Origin: Jiangella muralis
GTDB lineage: Bacteria > Actinomycetota > Actinomycetes > Jiangellales > Jiangellaceae
Reading direction: 5' to 3'
NCBI RefSeq assembly: GCF_001270745.1
Contig: NZ_LFXL01000027.1
Coordinates: 1-64,000, forward strand
DNA: 64,000 nucleotides
Part shown: in pieces, positions 51,014 through 59,923 of the stretch
Position numbering within the stretch: the first letter of the stretch is position 1
Layout of the letters: each line of letters starts with the position of its first letter
The notes under the pieces: model-generated
What the model was told of the DNA's origin: nothing
The model's input: only the letters and a program-made list of their open reading frames with translations
Database searches by the model: none
Program-made: the position numbers and the translations under genes

Positions 51014-51041
51014 TCGCAAGCCTCCCTGATCGCTCGAATTA

Positions 51042-51054
51042 GATTCAAGATACA
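51042..51054 (-). promoter_or_regulatory. TGTATY-N4-AT motif before the aldehyde dehydrogenase gene
   Basis: Minus strand TGTATCTTGAATC, 29 bases before the GTG. Shared with the ABC importer and GntR promoters (56768-56780, 57619-57631). Confidence 0.45.
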
Positions 51055-51081
51055 GTGTCTACTTGACGTGCGGAAGGGCCA

Positions 51082-51951
51082 TCACACCAGCAGCAGTCCG
51101 GCCACACCACCCGCGATGAGGACGGCGCCGACGGCCGTGCGCGGCCGGACCCGCTCCCGGTTGGCGAACAGCAGCACGCTGACCGGGATCACCACCATCG
51201 GCGTGGCGGCGGAGATCGCGACCGCCACGGACACCGGGAGGTACGCCGTCGACGCGATCACCGACGCCTGACCGCCGATGGTGAGCGCACCGCTGAGCAG
51301 CCAGAGCGCCAGGCCGCGGCGCGGCCGCCGCGGCCCGGCCACGGACGACCAGGCCGGGCGATGCAGCAGGGCATAGACCACGGTCGCGGCGACGGCACCG
51401 GCCAGGGCACCGAGCAACGGCTCGGACCAGCGGTCCAGCGCGTCCCCGCGGATGATGTTCCCCACCGCGTACGCCGCCGCCGAGAACAGCCCCACGCCGA
51501 TCTCGCGCCACGGCACCGCACCGCCGGCCAGCCGGCCGCTGGCGAGATACAGGCCGAGCATGACGCCGGCCATGCAGGCCAGCTCGACCGGCCCGAGCCG
51601 CTCGCCGAGCAGCAGCCAGCCGAGCACCAGCGCGAACGCCGGGCTGCTGTTCTGGATGGTGCTGGCCCGGGACGGCCCGATCGTCTCGACGGTGCGGAAG
51701 TACCCGCGGCGGCCGAGGTAGCCGGCGAAGACACCGGCGACGGCGAACATCCCCAGCGCGAACGGGTCGATGCGCAGCGGTTCGGAGCGCACCGCCAGCT
51801 GCCCGGCCACCAGCACCGCACCGACCACGACGTTCGCCACCAGCGCCACGAGGAAGCCGACCCGCTGGCCCAGGTGCGCGGCGGCGGCCCGCACGACGAA
51901 GGCGTTGGCGGCGAACAGCAGCAGCGCCAGCACCGCGAGCAGGTCACCCAT
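51082..51951 (-). CDS. EamA/DMT-superfamily transporter
   Basis: 289-residue membrane protein with ten predicted helices in two EamA halves (LLAVLALLLFAANAFVVRA at the start; ALTIGGQASVIASTAYLPVS in the second half). The GPSRASTIQNSSPAFALVLGW stretch is typical of drug/metabolite transporters. Direction and substrate unknown. Its start lies inside the end of the MFS gene (8-base overlap), so it belongs to the ABC importer operon. Confidence 0.87.
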   Translation of the reverse strand: MGDLLAVLALLLFAANAFVVRAAAAHLGQRVGFLVALVANVVVGAVLVAGQLAVRSEPLRIDPFALGMFAVAGVFAGYLGRRGYFRTVETIGPSRASTIQNSSPAFALVLGWLLLGERLGPVELACMAGVMLGLYLASGRLAGGAVPWREIGVGLFSAAAYAVGNIIRGDALDRWSEPLLGALAGAVAATVVYALLHRPAWSSVAGPRRPRRGLALWLLSGALTIGGQASVIASTAYLPVSVAVAISAATPMVVIPVSVLLFANRERVRPRTAVGAVLIAGGVAGLLLV

Positions 51952-53143
51952 GTGATGGCCGCAACGACGTCTCCAGCCGGGACACCGGCACGAGGGCGAA
52001 CGCCAGCGCGGCGCCCACGGCCGCCATCACGAGGAACACCGACGGCAGCGGCAGCAGCACCGCGAGCGCACCGCAGGCGACCGGCGCCGCGAGCTTGCCG
52101 AGGTTGCGCACCGCACCGGTCAGCGACACGAACGCCGCCCGGGCTCCCGGCGGCGCCGCCTCGGTGACCAGCACGTTCTGCGCGACGGCGTAGCAACCGT
52201 CGACGGCGCCGAAGGCCAGCAGGCTCCCCACCACAGCGGCCGGCTGGACCGACAGCCCGAGCACCACGAAGGCCACGACGGTGACCACGACCGACACCGT
52301 CACGATGGTCGTCGCCCGGAACCGGCGCAGCAGCCGGCCCGACGCCGCCGCGGTCACCGCGCCGAGCACGCTCGCGGCGCCGAGCACGATGCCGGTGGCG
52401 GCCACCGACAGCCCGGCCTCCCGGACCGCGAGCAGCGGGAAGTACGTCAGCAGGGCGAACTTGAAGAAGAACCGGAGGAACGCCAGCACCTGCAGGCCGA
52501 TGATGCCGCCGTCACGGAGACTGTGCCCGACCTGGCGCAGGGTCGACGGCGGGCGGGCGGCCCGCTCCCCCGCGGCGGACCGGCCCGCGGCGGACCGGCC
52601 CGGGGCGGACGGCGACGGGGCCGGCAAGGCGAACCAGCCCCACACCGCCACCGGCACCGCCAGGACCGACAGACCGAACGGCGCGTACCAGGCCACCGCC
52701 ACGAGCAGTCCGGCCACGACCGGCAGCAGCGCCTCGCCGGCCGTCATGGCCACGATCCGCCGGCCCTGCGCGGCGGCCTGCGCCGGGCCGGTGAGCACGT
52801 CGCCGATGAGGGTGATCGTCAGCGCGAGGATCGCGCCGAACGCCGCTCCCTGCACCGCCCGCGCCACCAGGATCGGGACGAACGACGGCGCCAGCAGCGG
52901 CGCCAGGCCGGCCGCGGCGAAGAGTGCCAGCGAGAGACAGAGCACCGCCCGCCGCCCGTACCGCTCGGCCAGCAGGCCGGCCGGAACACCGAGGACGACA
53001 CCCGGCAGCAGGTAGGCGGTGGTGAACAGCGCCACCTCGGCGTCGTCGAGCGACAGCGCCTCCTGCATCGCCGGCAGCATCGGCGCCAGCCCCTGGACGC
53101 CGGTGGTGGCGACCGCGGCGGCTACGCACGCGACCGCCACCAC
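51944..53143 (-). CDS. MFS transporter
   Basis: About 400-residue major-facilitator permease with 12 helices in two halves. Between helices 2 and 3 it has the family loop GLLAERYGRRAV. The central cytoplasmic linker carries a short Gly-Arg-Ser-Ala-Ala repeat. I give the GTG at 53143, but a CTG at 53176, placed five bases after GAGGAG and overlapping the stop of the upstream gene as CTGA, is a serious alternative that would add 11 residues. An ATG far upstream lies inside the binding-protein gene. Substrate unknown. Confidence 0.86.
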   Translation of the reverse strand: MVAVACVAAAVATTGVQGLAPMLPAMQEALSLDDAEVALFTTAYLLPGVVLGVPAGLLAERYGRRAVLCLSLALFAAAGLAPLLAPSFVPILVARAVQGAAFGAILALTITLIGDVLTGPAQAAAQGRRIVAMTAGEALLPVVAGLLVAVAWYAPFGLSVLAVPVAVWGWFALPAPSPSAPGRSAAGRSAAGERAARPPSTLRQVGHSLRDGGIIGLQVLAFLRFFFKFALLTYFPLLAVREAGLSVAATGIVLGAASVLGAVTAAASGRLLRRFRATTIVTVSVVVTVVAFVVLGLSVQPAAVVGSLLAFGAVDGCYAVAQNVLVTEAAPPGARAAFVSLTGAVRNLGKLAAPVACGALAVLLPLPSVFLVMAAVGAALAFALVPVSRLETSLRPSHG

Positions 53144-53172
53144 CGGCCGGGGCCGGCTCGGCCCCGGCTGGG

Positions 53173-54234
53173 TCAGGACTGCTCCTCGACCAACTCGAGG
53201 GCACGCTCGAGGATGTCGACCGCGACGACGTCCTCGTACGCCGGCACCTCCTCCAGCAGGCCGGACTTCACGCCCACCTCGGCCATGAACGTGATGCTCT
53301 CCTCGCTGAGCCCCCCGTCCTCGCCGGGCCAGAACCCGTAGTCCACGGCGCTGGTGTGCAGTGCGCGCAGCGTCTCGTCGTCGGGCATCTCCTCCACGTC
53401 GGCGAACTCCTCGACGGCGCCGACGAACGCGTCGTAGTCGGCGGACAGCTCCCGCATGCCCATCAGGACCGCCGCGCAGTAGTTGGCGGCCAGCTCGGCG
53501 TTCTCCTCCAGCCACGCCGCCGGCGCCGCGTGTCCCTCCTTGACGAAGTCCGGCACCTCCTCGAACAGGCTGGCGATGATCACCGGGTCGGTGGCCTGCT
53601 CGGCCGCCTCGTAGTACTGGTAGTCGTGGATCACCGTCGCGTCGACGTCGCCGGAGGCGAACGCGGTGGTGCGCAGGCCCGACGACTCCAGGATCTGGAT
53701 GCCGGGGATGTCGGCGGCGGTCTGGTCCTGGCCGAGCGCCTGCAGCATGGCGTTGAGGATGACGTCGCCGGCGCCGCCGGGGCTGTCCAGCGCGACCCGG
53801 GTGTTCGGGTCGAACAGGTCCTCCACCGAGTCGATGCCGTTCGCACCGGCGATGACGAAGTCGTCCTGCGCGATGTACGGGCAGAACAGCTTGAAGTCCT
53901 GGCCCTGCTCGTTGAGCAGCAGGTTGGACACCAGGGAGCCGGCCACGACGTCAGCGCGGCCGGACAGCACGGTCTGTGTCGCCACCGCATGGGAGTCGAA
54001 CGTCGTGAAGTCGTCGATGGTCATGTCCAGGCCGAAGTTCTCGCCATAGGTGATGACGCCGAACTTGGCCGGGACGAAACCGGGCTGGGTCGGCGACGTG
54101 TTGGCCACCCTGATGCTGGTGGCACCGTCCCCGCCGCTGGTGGACGCATCGTCGTCGCCGCCGCCGCACGCGGCGGCGACAAGCACCAACGCGACGGCTG
54201 GGACGGCGGCTCGGAACGCTGTCTGACGTGCCAT
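53173..54234 (-). CDS. ABC importer substrate-binding lipoprotein (NMT1/SsuA type)
   Basis: 353-residue lipoprotein (lipobox AAA-C23) of the NMT1/SsuA-like group that binds pyrimidines, thiamin precursors, sulfonates or aromatic acids. Typical segments: GFVPAKFGVITYGENFGLD (VPAKFG near 53), VLSGRADVVAGSLVS, and VALDSPGGAGDVILNAML. GGAGG precedes the ATG at 54234. It follows two permease genes and an ATPase gene and so completes the importer. The ligand is probably the substrate of the molybdenum hydroxylase pathway nearby (inference). Confidence 0.88.
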   Translation of the reverse strand: MARQTAFRAAVPAVALVLVAAACGGGDDDASTSGGDGATSIRVANTSPTQPGFVPAKFGVITYGENFGLDMTIDDFTTFDSHAVATQTVLSGRADVVAGSLVSNLLLNEQGQDFKLFCPYIAQDDFVIAGANGIDSVEDLFDPNTRVALDSPGGAGDVILNAMLQALGQDQTAADIPGIQILESSGLRTTAFASGDVDATVIHDYQYYEAAEQATDPVIIASLFEEVPDFVKEGHAAPAAWLEENAELAANYCAAVLMGMRELSADYDAFVGAVEEFADVEEMPDDETLRALHTSAVDYGFWPGEDGGLSEESITFMAEVGVKSGLLEEVPAYEDVVAVDILERALELVEEQS

Positions 54235-54312
54235 GAGAACCTCCGGATGAACAGACCGGCACCAGGGCCGGGACGTCGGAGAACCGCGAGATCGTGACAA
54301 CGCGACGTAGGG

Positions 54313-55104
54313 TCACGCGGTCCGGTAGGCCAGGCTCCTGCGCTCCACCAAGGACGCGAGTCGCATGAGCACCAGGCCGAGCAGCATCGTCAGGACGATG
54401 CCGGCGAGGAGCGTCGGGATGTCGAACGTGGACTGGGCACCGAGCAGGACGCGGCCCAGGTTCGCCGCGGACAGGAGCAGTTCGGCGGTGACGGCGCCGC
54501 GGATCGCGCGGCCGACACCGATCTTGAGGCCGAGGAAGATGTACGGCCTGGCCGCCGGCAGCACGACCTTGCGGTAGAGGTCGAACTTGGAGGCGTTGAA
54601 CGACTTGCCGACGTCGATCAGCGCCGGCGGCACCTCCTTGATCCCGGTCGAGGTGTTGACCAGGATCTCGAAGACGCACCACAGCACCACGAGGATGATC
54701 CGGCCGCGCAACTCCAGGCCGGTGTAGATGCCGAGGATCGGGATGAGCAGGGACACCGGCGTCGCGTAGCCGGCGTGCACCAGCGGCTCGATCGTGTTCT
54801 GGGCGTAGCGGGACACGCCGATCCACAGGCCCACGCCGACGCCGATCACGGCCGCGATGACGTAGCCGACCACCATTGTCAGCATCGTCCCGGCGAGGGC
54901 GCGGCCGAAGTCGCCGCTGGCGAAGCCGTCCCACATGGCGGTGGCGACCTCGGAGACCGGTGCGATGGTGAAGGATTCGGGCTTGCGGCCGTACCACTCC
55001 CAGGCGGCGAGCAGCGCGATCACCGAGGTGATCCGCAGCGTCCACATCAGCATCGGCCCGGTCGGGTCGAAGGTGGCCGCCGCCGGTTTCGTCGTCGACG
55101 CCAT
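54313..55104 (-). CDS. ABC importer permease (SsuC/TauC type)
   Basis: 263-residue BPD-type permease with six helices. The EAA loop reads EVPPALIDVGKSFNASKFDLYRKVVLP with the family GxxxxxxxxxxP spacing. The ATG at 55104 overlaps the last base of the preceding permease stop (TGATG). It pairs with the second permease as a heterodimer. 78 bases separate it from the binding-protein gene. Confidence 0.9.
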   Translation of the reverse strand: MASTTKPAAATFDPTGPMLMWTLRITSVIALLAAWEWYGRKPESFTIAPVSEVATAMWDGFASGDFGRALAGTMLTMVVGYVIAAVIGVGVGLWIGVSRYAQNTIEPLVHAGYATPVSLLIPILGIYTGLELRGRIILVVLWCVFEILVNTSTGIKEVPPALIDVGKSFNASKFDLYRKVVLPAARPYIFLGLKIGVGRAIRGAVTAELLLSAANLGRVLLGAQSTFDIPTLLAGIVLTMLLGLVLMRLASLVERRSLAYRTA

Positions 55105-55955
55105 CAGTTCGCCCCCTTGACGCTGGCCGCCACGTCGCCGGACCACGGAGTGAACCGTCGCTGCGCGAGCATGAGCGATTGAGTGAGTGCGGTGCCGACC
55201 AGGACGATCACCGCGGCCAGGGCGAAGAACTCGCCGAGGTTGCGGTCGAGGCCGAGCGTGGTGAGCTTCCGGCCGGTGCCGATGGTCACCCAGAGCTCGG
55301 CGATGATCATGCCCTGGACGGCCTGGCCGAGGCCGAGTCGCAAGCCGGCGATGATGAACGGCAACGTCCCCGGCAGCGTGATCGAGAGGAACCGTTTGAC
55401 CGGGCCGATGTTGAACGACCGCGCCATCTCCAGCACGGCCGGGTCGATGGACCGGACGCCGTTCGCGGGGTTGATGGTGACGTAGAAGATCGCGAACAGC
55501 GCGACCACGGCGACCCGGAACTCGAAGCCGGTGCCGAACACCAAGATGATGAACGGCAGCATCGCCGCCAGCGACGTCACGAACAGGGCGTTGACGTACG
55601 GCCCGAGCAGGAACTCGACCGGGCGGAACGTCCCCATCAGCAGGCCGACGGGCACCCCGATGAGCACGGCGATGCCGAAGCCGACCAGCATCTGGGTGAA
55701 GCTCTCGGCGACGAGGCTGAGCGAGCCGTCACCGACGATCGTCCGGAAGCCGTCCGCGACGTCGCTGAGGCTGGGAAAGAAGAACGGCCCGACCTGCCGC
55801 GCGAACACCTCCCACACCACGAGCAGCAGGCCCCAGGTGACGGTCCGCTGGAACCACACCCGCTGGTGCAGCGGCAGGCGGTCGCGGGCGGCCGGCGCGA
55901 CGGGAGCGGGCGGAGCGACGGGCTCGGCGACCTGCGCCGCCGGCTCAGGCCGCAC
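55104..55955 (-). CDS. ABC importer permease (SsuC/TauC type)
   Basis: 283-residue permease with six helices after a Pro/Ala-rich tail (residues 1-30). EAA loop: IDPAVLEMARSFNIGPVKRFLSITLP. Also shows AELWVTIGTGRKL typical of the group. GTG start overlapping the ATPase gene by 11 bases. Partner of the next permease; both are distinct sequences, so the transporter is heterodimeric. Confidence 0.9.
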   Translation of the reverse strand: MRPEPAAQVAEPVAPPAPVAPAARDRLPLHQRVWFQRTVTWGLLLVVWEVFARQVGPFFFPSLSDVADGFRTIVGDGSLSLVAESFTQMLVGFGIAVLIGVPVGLLMGTFRPVEFLLGPYVNALFVTSLAAMLPFIILVFGTGFEFRVAVVALFAIFYVTINPANGVRSIDPAVLEMARSFNIGPVKRFLSITLPGTLPFIIAGLRLGLGQAVQGMIIAELWVTIGTGRKLTTLGLDRNLGEFFALAAVIVLVGTALTQSLMLAQRRFTPWSGDVAASVKGAN

Positions 55956-56730
55956 GGCCGGCCGTCCCCGACTTGAGGGCGTCCCAGAGCTGGAACTTCA
56001 TCTTCGCGAACTCCGGGTCGCTGCGCAGGTCGTCGCGGCGCGGCCGTGCGAACGGCACGTCGACGATCTGGGCCACCCGGCCGGGCCGGTTGCTCATCAC
56101 GATGATGCGGTCGGCGAGGAACAGCGCCTCCTCGATGTCGTGCGTGATGAGCAGCGCGGTGCTGCGGCGCACGCCCCAGATCCGCTCCAGCTCGCCCTGC
56201 ATGACGAGCTTGGTCTGCGCGTCCAGGGCGCCGAACGGCTCGTCCAGCAGCAGCATCTCGGGCTCGACGGCGAACGCGCGGGCCAGGCCGACGCGCTGCT
56301 GCATGCCGCCGGAGAGCTGGGCCGGGTAGTGGTCCTCGAAGCCGGACAGCCCGACCATGTCGATGTAGGTGGCGGCACGCTCGCGTCGCTCCCGCTGGCC
56401 GACGCCCAGACACTCCAGCCCGAACTCGACGTTCTTCCGGACCGTCCGCCAGGGCAGCAGGTGCGCGTGCTGGAAGACGACGCCGCGGTCGGGCCCGGGG
56501 CCGGTGATCGGGCGGCCCTTCAGCAGGATCTGGCCCGACGACGGCGCGGTCAGGCCGTCGATCATGCGCAGCAGGGTGGACTTGCCGCACCCGCTGGCTC
56601 CGATGATGACGCAGAACTCGCCTTCGTCGATGGACAGGCTGACGTCCGCAAGGGCGTGTGTCTCCTGCACGACACGGCCGCGCTTGGTCGTGAAGGTCTT
56701 GGACACGTTCTCGATGGTGAGGACGCTCAT
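55945..56730 (-). CDS. ABC importer ATPase (SsuB/TauB type)
   Basis: 261-residue ATPase. Walker A GASGCGKST near 42-50, Q loop VFQHAHLLPWRTV, signature LSGGMQQRVGLARAFA, Walker B MLLLDEPFGALD, and the H loop LITHDIEEALFLADR. These match nitrate/sulfonate/taurine-type importers. ATG at 56730 starts the conserved SVLTIENVSKTF; a longer frame up to 56781 runs through the promoter. First gene of the six-gene transport operon; a TGTATC-type site lies 38 bases upstream. Confidence 0.92.
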   Translation of the reverse strand: MSVLTIENVSKTFTTKRGRVVQETHALADVSLSIDEGEFCVIIGASGCGKSTLLRMIDGLTAPSSGQILLKGRPITGPGPDRGVVFQHAHLLPWRTVRKNVEFGLECLGVGQRERRERAATYIDMVGLSGFEDHYPAQLSGGMQQRVGLARAFAVEPEMLLLDEPFGALDAQTKLVMQGELERIWGVRRSTALLITHDIEEALFLADRIIVMSNRPGRVAQIVDVPFARPRRDDLRSDPEFAKMKFQLWDALKSGTAGRAA

Positions 56731-56767
56731 CAGATCCGTCCGTTCATGATGGGACAGTCGTCTACAT

Positions 56768-56780
56768 GATTTTGGATACA
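56768..56780 (-). promoter_or_regulatory. TGTATY-N4-AT motif before the ABC importer operon
   Basis: Minus strand TGTATCCAAAATC. AT-rich patch in the otherwise GC-rich 152-base gap; a candidate site for the adjacent GntR regulator. Confidence 0.45.
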
Positions 56781-56852
56781 CTAGGTGTGGTGCGTGAAGG
56801 CGTCAACAGCGGCGAACGAGTTTTCCGAGGCTGAGATCCGATCGAAACACGA

Positions 56853-56882
56853 GCGCCCGGAGGCGCCCGGTGGGGACACCCC
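56853..56882 (-). terminator. Possible terminator of the GntR gene
   Basis: Directly after the TAA stop come GGGGTGTCCCC (4-bp stem, 3-base loop) and a GCGCC/GGCGC stem at 56853-56866. Short and without a U tract, so uncertain. Confidence 0.35.
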
Positions 56883-57593
56883 TTAGCCGGTCTCGGTTTC
56901 CGCTTCGACCAGCGCCTGCAGTTCGCCGGAGACCCGGTTGAGGTGCGTGGCCAGCCACGCCTTGGCCTTCTCGACGTCGCCGGCCTCGAGGTGGGCGATG
57001 AGACCGGGGTGCCCGCCGCGCTCGGGGACGCGGCGCAGCAGCAGGTACCGGCCGACGGAGTCGCGCAGGTTCTTCGCCGAGGCGAGCGTGCGCGGCCGGT
57101 CGGCCAGCGCGTAGAGCCGCTCGTAGAACTGCTTGCGCAGGTCCAGCCCGGTGGCGAGGTCGGTGGTGTCGTCGAGCTGGACCGCGAGCCGCTTGAGGTC
57201 GTCGAGCACCTCGGGCGTGAGCTTGGGGATGGACAGCTCGATCAGATGGCCCTCGAGCAGGATGCGCAGCTCGTAGATCTCGGCGATCTCCGACGGGCTG
57301 AGCACCGACACGGTGACGCCGCGGTGGGTGTGGATGCGCACCAGGCCCTCGCCCTCCAGCTGGCGGAGGCTGGCCCGCACCGGCATCCGGCTCACGCCGA
57401 GATGGGCCGCGATGGCGTCGAGGTTGAGGCGGTGGCCGGGCGGGAAGGCGCCCTGCAGGATGGCCTCGCGGATGAACGCCTGGGTCATCTCCTCGACGGT
57501 CATGAACGTGCCGCGCACGGACTTGGCGATGACGTCGAGCGTCTCGTCGTCGGCCGCGGCCGTCCCGCCATTGCGCGCGCTCGTCCTACCCAT
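56883..57593 (-). CDS. GntR/FadR-family regulator (FCD domain)
   Basis: 236-residue regulator: winged helix near 30-95 (FIREAILQGAFPPGHRLNLD, SRMPVRASLRQLEGEGLV) and a helical FCD effector domain (EIYELRILLEGHLIELS onward). Placed between the molybdenum hydroxylase genes and the ABC importer, it probably controls both. A TGTATT-type site upstream of its own gene matches sites before the importer and the aldehyde dehydrogenase operon. The effector would be a pathway carboxylate (inference). Confidence 0.9.
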   Translation of the reverse strand: MGRTSARNGGTAAADDETLDVIAKSVRGTFMTVEEMTQAFIREAILQGAFPPGHRLNLDAIAAHLGVSRMPVRASLRQLEGEGLVRIHTHRGVTVSVLSPSEIAEIYELRILLEGHLIELSIPKLTPEVLDDLKRLAVQLDDTTDLATGLDLRKQFYERLYALADRPRTLASAKNLRDSVGRYLLLRRVPERGGHPGLIAHLEAGDVEKAKAWLATHLNRVSGELQALVEAETETG

Positions 57594-57618
57594 GCACGTT
57601 CCTCTGCCTTGAAGGGGT

Positions 57619-57631
57619 TATCAAGAATACA
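57619..57631 (-). promoter_or_regulatory. TGTATY-N4-AT motif before the GntR gene
   Basis: Minus strand TGTATTCTTGATA, 25 bases before the ATG, with a GAAT/ATTC symmetry across it. Candidate autoregulatory site. Confidence 0.45.
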
Positions 57632-57643
57632 TTCAACTGTGGA

Positions 57644-59923
57644 TCACGACGTACGTCCATTGATCAGGCGCCACACGCGCTCGGGAGTGAGCGGAAGCCG
57701 GTCGGGCCAGCGGCCCGTCGCCCGCGCCACGGCCGCCGCCACCGCCCCGCCGATCGGGTTGAGCGTGCCCTCCCCCGCGCCTTTGGCGCCATACGGTCCC
57801 ACACCGTCCCTGCGCTCGGCAATCATCAGGTCGATCTTGCGTGGGAGGTCCTTCATGCGGGGCACGCGGTAGTCGACGACGTTGGCGTTGGCGAGCTGGG
57901 GGCCGTCGTAGACGAGTTCCTCGTGCAGCGCGCTGCCCAGGCCCTGCGTCGCGGCGCCGAGGTCCTGTCCCTCGACGGCACGCGGGTTGATCGCGAAGCC
58001 GACGTCGGCGACGGTGACCAGCTGGTCGACGGCGACGACGCCGGTCTCGGGGTCGATCTCCACCGCGACGCCGACCATGCCGACCTCCCAGAACGGCGGC
58101 ATCTGCTGCGTCGCGCCGTCGCGGCGGAGCAGTCCGACGCCGGTGACCTCGCCGGCCGAGCCGCCGAACCACTGCCGGACGACGGCGCCGAAGTCGAGCT
58201 CGCGCCCGTCCGGGCCGGCGACGCCGCCGGGGAGGTCGCGCACGTCGCCGGCCGCGCAGGAGTACAGCTCGGCGGCCATGTCGCGCAGCCGTGATCGCGC
58301 GTCGGCGCAGGCCCGCTGCAGCGCGAGACCGACCAGCGTGCTGGTGCGGCTGGCGCCGGTGGTCCGCTCGTACGGCGTGACGGACGTGTCGGACTGCACG
58401 ACCTTGACGACGGACAGGTCGACGCCCAGCTCCTCGGCGGCGACCTGCGCGAGCAGCGACCGGCTGCCCTGGCCCATCTCCGTCGAGCCGCTGAGCACCA
58501 GGACCGAGCCGTCGGCCTGGATGCGCACCTGGGCGGTCGAGATCGGGTAGGCGCCGGCGTCGGACGCGGAGCAGCCGAAGCCGATGCCGTAGTAGGGGAC
58601 GTCCTTGCGGTCGCGCTCCAGCGACTCGACCACCATCTCGAGGTCGGCCGGGATGTCGGCGTCGATGCCACGCTTGCCGGGCAGGATCTCCTCGCCCTTG
58701 CGCACGAGGTTACGCCGGCGGATGTCCGCGCCGGAGATGCCCAGCCGCTCGGCCGCCTGGTCGAGGTTGGTCTCGCCGGCGAGGTTGCCCTGCGGCGCGC
58801 CGAACCCGCGGTACGACGACGCCGGCGACGTGTTCGTGTAGACGGAGCGGCCGTGGGCGCGCAGGTGCGGCACCCGGTACGGACCGAAGCAGCGGTTCAC
58901 CGACTTCGCCATGACCAGCGGGCTGTTGTCGGCGTACGCGCCGGAGTCCATGACGATGTCGAACTCGCGCGCCAGGATGGTCCCGTCGGCGGCGAACCCG
59001 CTCTTCACCCAGATGCGCGCGGAGTCGACGCGGGTGGTGTAGATCGACTCCTCGACGGTCAGCGTGAGCTTCACCGGCCGCCCGGTGACCCACGACGCCA
59101 CCGACGCCAGCGGCTCGACCTTCGTGTACGACTTCGATCCGTAGCCGCCGCCGAGGTACGGCGACGTGACCCGGACCCGCGACAGCGGCAGCGAGAACAC
59201 CCGGGCGAGGTCGTCGCGGACCATGTACGGGTGCTGCGCCGTCGAGACGACGGTCAGCGCGCCCTCGTGGTACGACGCGACGGCGTTGTACGGCTCCATG
59301 GCGTACGCGTAGAGCATCGGGAAGTGCACGGTGTTCTCGACGACGACGGCGGCCTCGGCGAACGCGGCGTCGACGTCACCCCAGCCGACCGTGACCTCGT
59401 GCGCGACGTTCGACAGCGCCTCCTCGGCGGGGTCGTCGACGTGCGACAGGTTCTTGAACGACTCGTCGCCGGTGGCGTCGTAGGACTGCTCGTGCACCAG
59501 CGGCGCGGCGTCGGCCAGCGCGGCGTCGATGTCCATGACGGACGGCAGGTCGGCGTAGGACACCCGGACCAGCTCGACGGCGTCGGCGGCGGCCGCGACG
59601 GTCTCGGCGACCACGATGGCGACCGGCTCGCCGTAGTAGCGCACCTTCCCGGTCGCCAGGATCCAGTGGTCGGACACGATGTGGCCGAACCGCGCGTACA
59701 GGGCCGAGATGTCGTCGGCCGTCACCACCGCGACGACGCCGGGGCCGGCCAGCGCCGCCGCGACGTCGATGCCGGTGATGCGGGCGTGCGCGCGGTCGGA
59801 GCGCACGACCTTCGCGTGCGCCATGCCGGGCATCGTCACGTCGACGCAGTACTCCGCCGCGCCGGTGACCTTCTCGATGAGGTCGGGCCGGCGCACCGAC
59901 CGCCCGACGACGTTCTCACCCAT
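57644..59923 (-). CDS. Molybdenum hydroxylase large subunit (CoxL/XdhB type)
   Basis: 759-residue molybdopterin subunit of the xanthine dehydrogenase/aldehyde oxidase family, which hydroxylates N-heterocycles, aldehydes or purines with water. Residues 1-125 form the first domain (SVRRPDLIEKVTGAAEYCVD), then SPYLGGGYGSK for cofactor binding, and near the C-terminus GPYGAKGAGEGTLNPI, which carries the catalytic Glu. The Cys-rich loop of CO dehydrogenase (AYRCSFR) is replaced by SSYRGFGAPQ, so this is not a CO dehydrogenase. Start at ATG 59923, overlapping the small-subunit gene by 8 bases. Confidence 0.92.
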   Translation of the reverse strand: MGENVVGRSVRRPDLIEKVTGAAEYCVDVTMPGMAHAKVVRSDRAHARITGIDVAAALAGPGVVAVVTADDISALYARFGHIVSDHWILATGKVRYYGEPVAIVVAETVAAAADAVELVRVSYADLPSVMDIDAALADAAPLVHEQSYDATGDESFKNLSHVDDPAEEALSNVAHEVTVGWGDVDAAFAEAAVVVENTVHFPMLYAYAMEPYNAVASYHEGALTVVSTAQHPYMVRDDLARVFSLPLSRVRVTSPYLGGGYGSKSYTKVEPLASVASWVTGRPVKLTLTVEESIYTTRVDSARIWVKSGFAADGTILAREFDIVMDSGAYADNSPLVMAKSVNRCFGPYRVPHLRAHGRSVYTNTSPASSYRGFGAPQGNLAGETNLDQAAERLGISGADIRRRNLVRKGEEILPGKRGIDADIPADLEMVVESLERDRKDVPYYGIGFGCSASDAGAYPISTAQVRIQADGSVLVLSGSTEMGQGSRSLLAQVAAEELGVDLSVVKVVQSDTSVTPYERTTGASRTSTLVGLALQRACADARSRLRDMAAELYSCAAGDVRDLPGGVAGPDGRELDFGAVVRQWFGGSAGEVTGVGLLRRDGATQQMPPFWEVGMVGVAVEIDPETGVVAVDQLVTVADVGFAINPRAVEGQDLGAATQGLGSALHEELVYDGPQLANANVVDYRVPRMKDLPRKIDLMIAERRDGVGPYGAKGAGEGTLNPIGGAVAAAVARATGRWPDRLPLTPERVWRLINGRTS

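Noticed and set aside
56731-56882. Riboswitch upstream of the ABC importer genes
   Set aside because: Only about 40 bases lie between the candidate promoter motif and the start codon, too short for a thiamin or similar riboswitch, and no conserved core is seen.
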